Assembly (NCBI RefSeq): GCF_036084755.1
Contig: NZ_CP107968.1
Location: 5,790,501 to 5,854,500, forward strand
From: Streptomyces sp. NBC_00370
GTDB lineage: Bacteria; Actinomycetota; Actinomycetes; Streptomycetales; Streptomycetaceae
DNA length: 64,000 nucleotides
Direction: 5' to 3'
In this document: positions 59,687-64,000 of the stretch, one piece after another
Position numbering within the stretch: position 1 is the stretch's first letter
Layout: every line of letters begins with the position of its first letter
Notes under the pieces: generated by a model
What the model saw: the letters and a program-made list of their open reading frames with translations, nothing else
Databases searched by the model: none
Told to the model about the DNA's origin: nothing
Position numbers and translations under genes: made by a program

Positions 59687-61078
59687 ATGAGCCGTTCCGC
59701 GCACCCCGCAGGTCCCCGCCACGGAGACGTGATCCCCGACGGGCACTACTCCGCACCGGCGGCCGACCTCAACGTCCTCGACGAGAAGGTCTGGTCCCGC
59801 ACGGTCGACCGCAACGAGAACGGGGTCGCCACCGTCGCCGGCATCGAAGTGACCCGGCTCGCCGAGGAGTTCGGCACCCCCGCCTACTTCCTCGACGAGG
59901 CCGACTTCCGGGCCCGCTGCCGCGCCTGGTCCGACGCCTTCGGCCCCGACGCCGACGTGTTCTACGCGGGCAAGGCGTTCCTGTCCCGCGCGGTCGTCCG
60001 CTGGCTCACCGAGGAAGGCCTCCACCTCGACGTCTGCTCCGGCGGCGAACTGGCCACCGCGCTGGCCGGCGGCATGCCCGCCGAGCGCATCGCCTTCCAC
60101 GGCAACAACAAGACGACCGAGGAGATCGAGCGGGCCGTCGAGGCCGGCGTCGGGCGGATTGTCCTCGACTCGTTCCAGGAGATCGTCCGCGTCGCGCACA
60201 TCGCGCAGAGCCAGGGCAAGCGCCAGCGCGTCCAGATCCGGGTCACCGTCGGCGTCGAGGCCCACACCCACGAATTCATCGCCACGGCGCACGAGGACCA
60301 GAAGTTCGGCATCCAGCTCGCCGACGGACAGGCCGCGGAGGCCGTCCGCCGCGCGCTCAAGCTCGACGGCCTCGAACTCATCGGCATCCACTCGCACATC
60401 GGCTCGCAGATCTTCGACATGGCGGGCTTCGAGGTCTCCGCGCGCCGCGTCGTGGAGCTGCTCGCCCAGATCCGCGACGAACACGGCGTCGAACTGCCCG
60501 AGATCGACCTCGGCGGCGGCCTCGGCATCGCGTACACCTCCGACGACGACCCGAGTGAGCCGCACCACATCGCCAAGGCGCTGCTCTCCATCGTCACCCG
60601 CGAGTGCGAGTCGGCGCGGCTGAGCACGCCCCGTATCTCCGTCGAGCCCGGCCGGGCGATCGTCGGGCCCACGGCCTTCACGCTCTACGAGGTCGGCACG
60701 ATCAAGCCGCTCGAAGGGCTGCGCACCTATGTCAGCGTGGACGGCGGCATGTCCGACAACATCCGTACCGCGCTGTACGACGCCGAGTACAGCGTCGCGC
60801 TCGTCTCCCGCAGGTCCGACGCCGAGCCGATGCTCTCCCGCGTCGTCGGCAAGCACTGCGAGAGCGGCGACATCGTCGTACGGGACGCCTTCCTCCCCGC
60901 CGACCTGGCCCCCGGCGACCTGATCGCCGTACCGGCGACGGGTGCGTACTGCCGCTCCATGGCGAGCAACTACAACCACGCGCTGCGGCCGCCGGTGGTC
61001 GCCGTCAAGGACGGCGGGGCGCGGGTCATCGTGCGCCGGGAGACCGAGGAGGACCTGCTCCGGCTGGACGTCGGATAA
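59687..61078 (+). CDS. lysA: diaminopimelate decarboxylase
   Basis: A 463-residue PLP enzyme that makes lysine from meso-diaminopimelate. The PLP-binding Lys96 is in FYAGKAFLS; phosphate and substrate loops are HGNNKTTEEI, LIGIHSHIGSQIFD and EPGRAIVG; the second-subunit Cys motif is KHCESGD. The length fits actinobacterial LysA with an N-terminal extension. ATG at 59687 follows GAAGAG-type sequence. It is cotranscribed with nrtL. Confidence 0.96.
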   Translation: MSRSAHPAGPRHGDVIPDGHYSAPAADLNVLDEKVWSRTVDRNENGVATVAGIEVTRLAEEFGTPAYFLDEADFRARCRAWSDAFGPDADVFYAGKAFLSRAVVRWLTEEGLHLDVCSGGELATALAGGMPAERIAFHGNNKTTEEIERAVEAGVGRIVLDSFQEIVRVAHIAQSQGKRQRVQIRVTVGVEAHTHEFIATAHEDQKFGIQLADGQAAEAVRRALKLDGLELIGIHSHIGSQIFDMAGFEVSARRVVELLAQIRDEHGVELPEIDLGGGLGIAYTSDDDPSEPHHIAKALLSIVTRECESARLSTPRISVEPGRAIVGPTAFTLYEVGTIKPLEGLRTYVSVDGGMSDNIRTALYDAEYSVALVSRRSDAEPMLSRVVGKHCESGDIVVRDAFLPADLAPGDLIAVPATGAYCRSMASNYNHALRPPVVAVKDGGARVIVRRETEEDLLRLDVG

Positions 61079-61107
61079 TGCGGGAAGTAGAGAGATGGTC
61101 TCGGGAT

Positions 61108-61136
61108 CTGGACGGACGGCGGAAACTTCCGTCCAG
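61108..61136 (+). repeat. 9-bp hairpin between lysA and hom
   Basis: CTGGACGGA at 61108-61116 is perfectly complementary to 61128-61136 (11-base loop). No T run follows; it could be a weak terminator, a processing site or part of a leader. Confidence 0.5.
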
Positions 61137-61201
61137 TGAGTGAGACTGGACCGGATTCGTGCTGTATGGGCACTGGGCTTGAAACGAAAGGCGTAGGTCG
61201 G

Positions 61202-62494
61202 ATGATGCGTTCGCGTCCGCTGAAGGTGGCGCTGCTGGGCTGTGGTGTGGTCGGCTCAGAGGTGGCGCGCATCATGACGACGCACGCCGACGACCTGGCC
61301 GCCCGGATCGGCGCCCCCCTGGAGCTGGCCGGGGTCGCCGTACGGCGGCCCGGCAAGGCCCGCGCGGGTGTCGACCCGTCGCTGATCACGACCGACGCGA
61401 CGGCCCTGGTCAAACGGGGCGACGTCGACGTGGTGGTCGAGGTCATCGGCGGTATCGAGCCCGCCCGTACGCTCATCACCACCGCCTTCGAGCACGGCGC
61501 TTCCGTCGTCTCGGCCAACAAGGCGCTGCTCGCCGAGGACGGCACGACGCTGTACGACGCGGCGGCGAAGCACGGCAGGGACCTCTACTTCGAGGCCGCC
61601 GTGGCCGGCGCCATCCCGCTGATCAGGCCGCTGCGGGAATCCCTCGCCGGCGACACCGTCAACCGGGTCCTCGGCATCGTCAACGGCACCACCAACTTCA
61701 TCCTCGACCGGATGGACAGCGCCGGGTCCGGCTACTCCGAGGCCCTGGACGAGGCCACCGCGCTCGGTTACGCGGAGGCCGACCCGACCGCCGACGTCGA
61801 GGGCTTCGACGCGGCGGCCAAGGCCGCGATCCTCGCCGGTATCGCCTTCCACACCCGGGTACGCCTCGACGACGTGCACCGCGAGGGCATCACCGAGGTC
61901 ACCTCCGCCGATCTGGCCTCGGCCCGGCGGATGGGCTGCACCGTCAAACTCCTCGCCATCTGCGAGCGCGCCGCCGACGGCAGGTCCGTCACCGCGCGCG
62001 TCCACCCGGCGATGATCCCGCTCACCCACCCGCTGGCCTCGGTGCGCGAGGCGTACAACGCGGTCTTCGTGGAGGCCGAGGCGGCGGGGCAGCTGATGTT
62101 CTACGGGCCCGGCGCCGGTGGTTCGCCGACCGCGTCCGCCGTGCTCGGCGATCTCGTCGCCGTGTGCCGGAACAAGCTGAACGGGGCGACAGGACCGGGG
62201 GAGTCGGCGTACACCCGGCTGCCCGTGAGCCCCATGGGCGACGTCGTCACGCGCTACCACATCAGTCTCGACGTGGCCGACAAACCGGGTGTGCTCGCCC
62301 AGGTCGCGACGGTATTCGCCGAGCACGGCGTGTCCATCGACACCGTCCGCCAGAAGGGAAAGGACGGCGAGGCCTCCCTCGTCGTCGTCACCCACCGCGC
62401 GCAAGACGCCGCCCTGTCGGCGACCGTCGAAGCGCTGCGCAAGCTCGACACCGTGCGCGGTGTCGCCAGCATCATGCGTGTTGAAGGGGAGTAA
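61202..62494 (+). CDS. hom: homoserine dehydrogenase
   Basis: A 430-residue NAD(P)H-dependent enzyme that reduces aspartate semialdehyde to homoserine. The Rossmann motif [11 protein letters not shown] is followed by the catalytic domain ([11 protein letters not shown], with Lys/Glu/Asp residues in [16 protein letters not shown]) and a C-terminal ACT domain (about 350-430; [28 protein letters not shown]) for threonine feedback inhibition. The two adjacent ATGs at 61202 and 61205 are the likely starts; an upstream in-frame ATG (61136) would include leader sequence. Confidence 0.96.
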   Translation: MMRSRPLKVALLGCGVVGSEVARIMTTHADDLAARIGAPLELAGVAVRRPGKARAGVDPSLITTDATALVKRGDVDVVVEVIGGIEPARTLITTAFEHGASVVSANKALLAEDGTTLYDAAAKHGRDLYFEAAVAGAIPLIRPLRESLAGDTVNRVLGIVNGTTNFILDRMDSAGSGYSEALDEATALGYAEADPTADVEGFDAAAKAAILAGIAFHTRVRLDDVHREGITEVTSADLASARRMGCTVKLLAICERAADGRSVTARVHPAMIPLTHPLASVREAYNAVFVEAEAAGQLMFYGPGAGGSPTASAVLGDLVAVCRNKLNGATGPGESAYTRLPVSPMGDVVTRYHISLDVADKPGVLAQVATVFAEHGVSIDTVRQKGKDGEASLVVVTHRAQDAALSATVEALRKLDTVRGVASIMRVEGE

Positions 62495-62501
62495 GGGACC
62501 C

Positions 62502-63572
62502 ATGACGAGCAATGGCACCCACCAGTGGCGCGGCATCATCGAGGAGTACCGGGACCGCCTCCCGGTGACGGCGGAGACGGACATCGTCACGCTCCGTGAG
62601 GGCGGCACGCCGCTCGTTCCCGCACAGCTGCTCTCCGAGCTGACGGGCTGCGAGGTGCACCTCAAGGTCGAGGGCGCCAACCCGACCGGCTCGTTCAAGG
62701 ACCGCGGCATGACGATGGCCATCACCGAGGCCAAGGCGGCCGGCGCCAAGGCGGTCATCTGCGCCTCCACCGGCAACACGTCGGCCTCGGCCTCCGCCTA
62801 CGCGGTACGGGCCGGCATGGTCTGCGCCGTCCTGGTCCCGCAGGGCAAGATCGCCCTGGGCAAGATGGGCCAGGCGCTGGTGCACGGCGCGCAGATCCTC
62901 CAGGTCGACGGCAATTTCGACGACTGCCTGACGCTGGCCCGCTCGCTGTCCGACAACTACCCGGTGGCGCTGGTCAATTCGGTCAACCCGGCCAGGATCG
63001 AGGGCCAGAAGACCGGCGCCTTCGAGATCGTGGACGCGCTCGGCGACGCCCCCGACATCCATGTGCTGCCCGTCGGCAACGCCGGCAACATCACGGCGTA
63101 CTGGAAGGGTTACACCGAGTACGCCACCGACGGGCCCGCCACCGGCACCCCGCGGATGTGGGGCTTCCAGGCGTCCGGCTCGGCGCCCATCGTGCGCGGC
63201 GAGGTCGTCAAGGACCCGCACACCGTCGCCACCGCGATCCGGATCGGCAACCCCGCCTCGTGGAAGTACGCGCTGGCGGCGCGCGACGAGTCCGGCGGCT
63301 TCATCGACGAGGTCACGGACCGTCAAATCCTGCGCGCCTACCGGCTGTTGGCCGCCCGCGAGGGCGTTTTCGTGGAGCCGGCCTCGGCCGCTTCCGTCGC
63401 CGGTCTGCTCAAGGCCGCCGAGGAGGGCAAGGTCGACCGCGGCCAGCGCATCGTCTGCACCGTGACGGGCAACGGCCTCAAGGACCCGGACTGGGCCGTC
63501 CAGGGCGCCCCGCGCCCGATCGTCGTCCCGGTCGACGCGGTCGCCGCGGCGGAGCGGCTCGGACTCGCCTGA
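62502..63572 (+). CDS. thrC: threonine synthase
   Basis: A 356-residue PLP enzyme that converts O-phosphohomoserine to threonine. Lys66 in [11 protein letters not shown] binds PLP; other family marks are [19 protein letters not shown] and [16 protein letters not shown]. It is the short class found in actinomycetes. ATG at 62502 starts seven bases after the hom stop with GGGGAG upstream, so hom and thrC are in one operon. Confidence 0.97.
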   Translation: MTSNGTHQWRGIIEEYRDRLPVTAETDIVTLREGGTPLVPAQLLSELTGCEVHLKVEGANPTGSFKDRGMTMAITEAKAAGAKAVICASTGNTSASASAYAVRAGMVCAVLVPQGKIALGKMGQALVHGAQILQVDGNFDDCLTLARSLSDNYPVALVNSVNPARIEGQKTGAFEIVDALGDAPDIHVLPVGNAGNITAYWKGYTEYATDGPATGTPRMWGFQASGSAPIVRGEVVKDPHTVATAIRIGNPASWKYALAARDESGGFIDEVTDRQILRAYRLLAAREGVFVEPASAASVAGLLKAAEEGKVDRGQRIVCTVTGNGLKDPDWAVQGAPRPIVVPVDAVAAAERLGLA

Positions 63573-63579
63573 CAGCGAT

Positions 63580-63625
63580 GGCGCACAGGGGACGGGCGAC
63601 ACGCATCGTGCGCCTCCTGTGCGCC
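63580..63625 (+). terminator. hairpin between thrC and thrB
   Basis: GGCGCACAGG at 63580-63589 pairs with CCTGTGCGCC at 63616-63625, just after the thrC stop. It may reduce thrB expression or end the transcript; thrB has its own ribosome site 150 bases further. Confidence 0.6.
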
Positions 63626-63771
63626 CTATGTCGGATGAGAACCTTCCTTCGATAGGCTGTACCCAACCCGCCCCGCCGCATATGCCGTGGTGTTGCCGCC
63701 TTCGTGCGCCCCGGGTCTCGAAAACCGCCGTCACCTCGGAATTCGCAGTCACAAGGAGAGTCGTCAGAGCG

Positions 63772-64000
63772 ATGGCCGGTCCAGCGTTCCGCGCCGCCGC
63801 CGTACGGGTGCGCGTCCCCGCCACCAGCGCCAACATCGGTCCGGGCTTCGATGCCCTGGGCCTGTCGCTGGGGCTCTACGACGACGTCGTCGTCCGCGTG
63901 GCCGACTCCGGGCTGCACATCGACATCGCGGGCGAGGGCGCCGACACGCTCCCGCGCGACGAGGACCATCTGCTGGTACGGGCCCTGCGTACCGCCTTCG
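63772..64000 (+). CDS. thrB: homoserine kinase, C-terminus cut by window
   Basis: The first 76 residues of a GHMP-family kinase that phosphorylates homoserine. VRVPATSANIGPGFDALGLSLGLYDDV is the homoserine-kinase N-terminal signature, with the substrate-binding Asn and Gly/Pro loop. ATG at 63772 follows AAGGAGAG by 12 bases. The rest lies beyond base 64000. It completes hom-thrC-thrB. Confidence 0.95.
   Translation, partial: MAGPAFRAAAVRVRVPATSANIGPGFDALGLSLGLYDDVVVRVADSGLHIDIAGEGADTLPRDEDHLLVRALRTAF

Noticed and set aside
58748-60979. 743-codon minus-strand frame across nrtL and lysA
   Set aside because: Both plus-strand genes are clear family members; the antisense is not.
1-64000. CRISPR array, prophage, integrative element or large biosynthetic cluster
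   Set aside because: No regularly spaced short repeats, integrase, capsid, polyketide or peptide synthetase genes were seen; the tRNA-Arg has no integrase beside it.

Overview
The window is a chromosomal segment of a high-GC actinomycete, almost certainly a Streptomyces. The support is codon use with G or C at nearly every third position, frequent GTG and TTG starts, a complete conservon (sensor, roadblock, DUF742, GTPase), an XRE-DUF5753 regulator, a multifunctional Kgd-type 2-oxoglutarate dehydrogenase, and a gene order that, from memory, follows the S. coelicolor region from kgd/lon through Ku to lysA-hom-thrC-thrB. Both edges cut genes: kgd on the left and thrB on the right.

Layout. 1-6.7 kb: kgd (partial), an OmpR-type two-component pair and a spermidine-synthase-like protein. 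6.1-10.3 kb: a tightly overlapping five-gene operon of ECF sigma factor, zinc-binding anti-sigma factor with a polytopic membrane domain, ABC ATPase and two membrane proteins. 10.3-14.5 kb: small conserved proteins, then lon with an HspR-type inverted repeat in front of it. 14.7-18.2 kb: XRE-DUF5753 regulator, secreted GH25 lysozyme, MarR regulator and PP2C-like protein. 18.6-24.4 kb: a conservon followed by a StyA-like flavin monooxygenase. 24.4-28.2 kb: NlpC/P60 endopeptidase and a membrane pseudokinase with a PQQ-type propeller. 28.5-31.6 kb: TetR regulator and two divergent non-heme diiron proteins. 31.6-36.5 kb: ADP-ribosylglycohydrolase, PBP2/SEDS cell-wall pair, SH3 and zinc-ribbon proteins. 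36.7-39.5 kb: NERD-like protein and divergent LigD-polymerase and Ku genes (non-homologous end joining). 39.6-42 kb: orphan NarL regulator, tRNA-Arg(CCG), GPP34 and DUF3159 proteins.

42-57.5 kb is metabolic and transport content: a 169-bp palindromic MITE-like element, S9 peptidase, M20 amidohydrolase, OsmC, TauD-type dioxygenase, SAM methyltransferase, polysaccharide deacetylase, acetate transporter, aldo/keto reductase, a large secreted GH92 mannosidase and an MMPL transporter. 57.6-64 kb: a receiver-only regulator, a repeat-rich intergenic region, the non-catalytic ArgS relative NrtL, then lysA, hom, thrC and thrB for lysine and threonine synthesis.

No rRNA, CRISPR array, complete insertion sequence, prophage or large biosynthetic cluster is visible. 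The most unusual content is the sigma/anti-sigma/ABC operon, the conservon-monooxygenase locus, the kinase domain lacking its catalytic residues, the paired diiron enzymes, and several strong inverted repeats, notably upstream of the SEDS gene and the GH92 gene.
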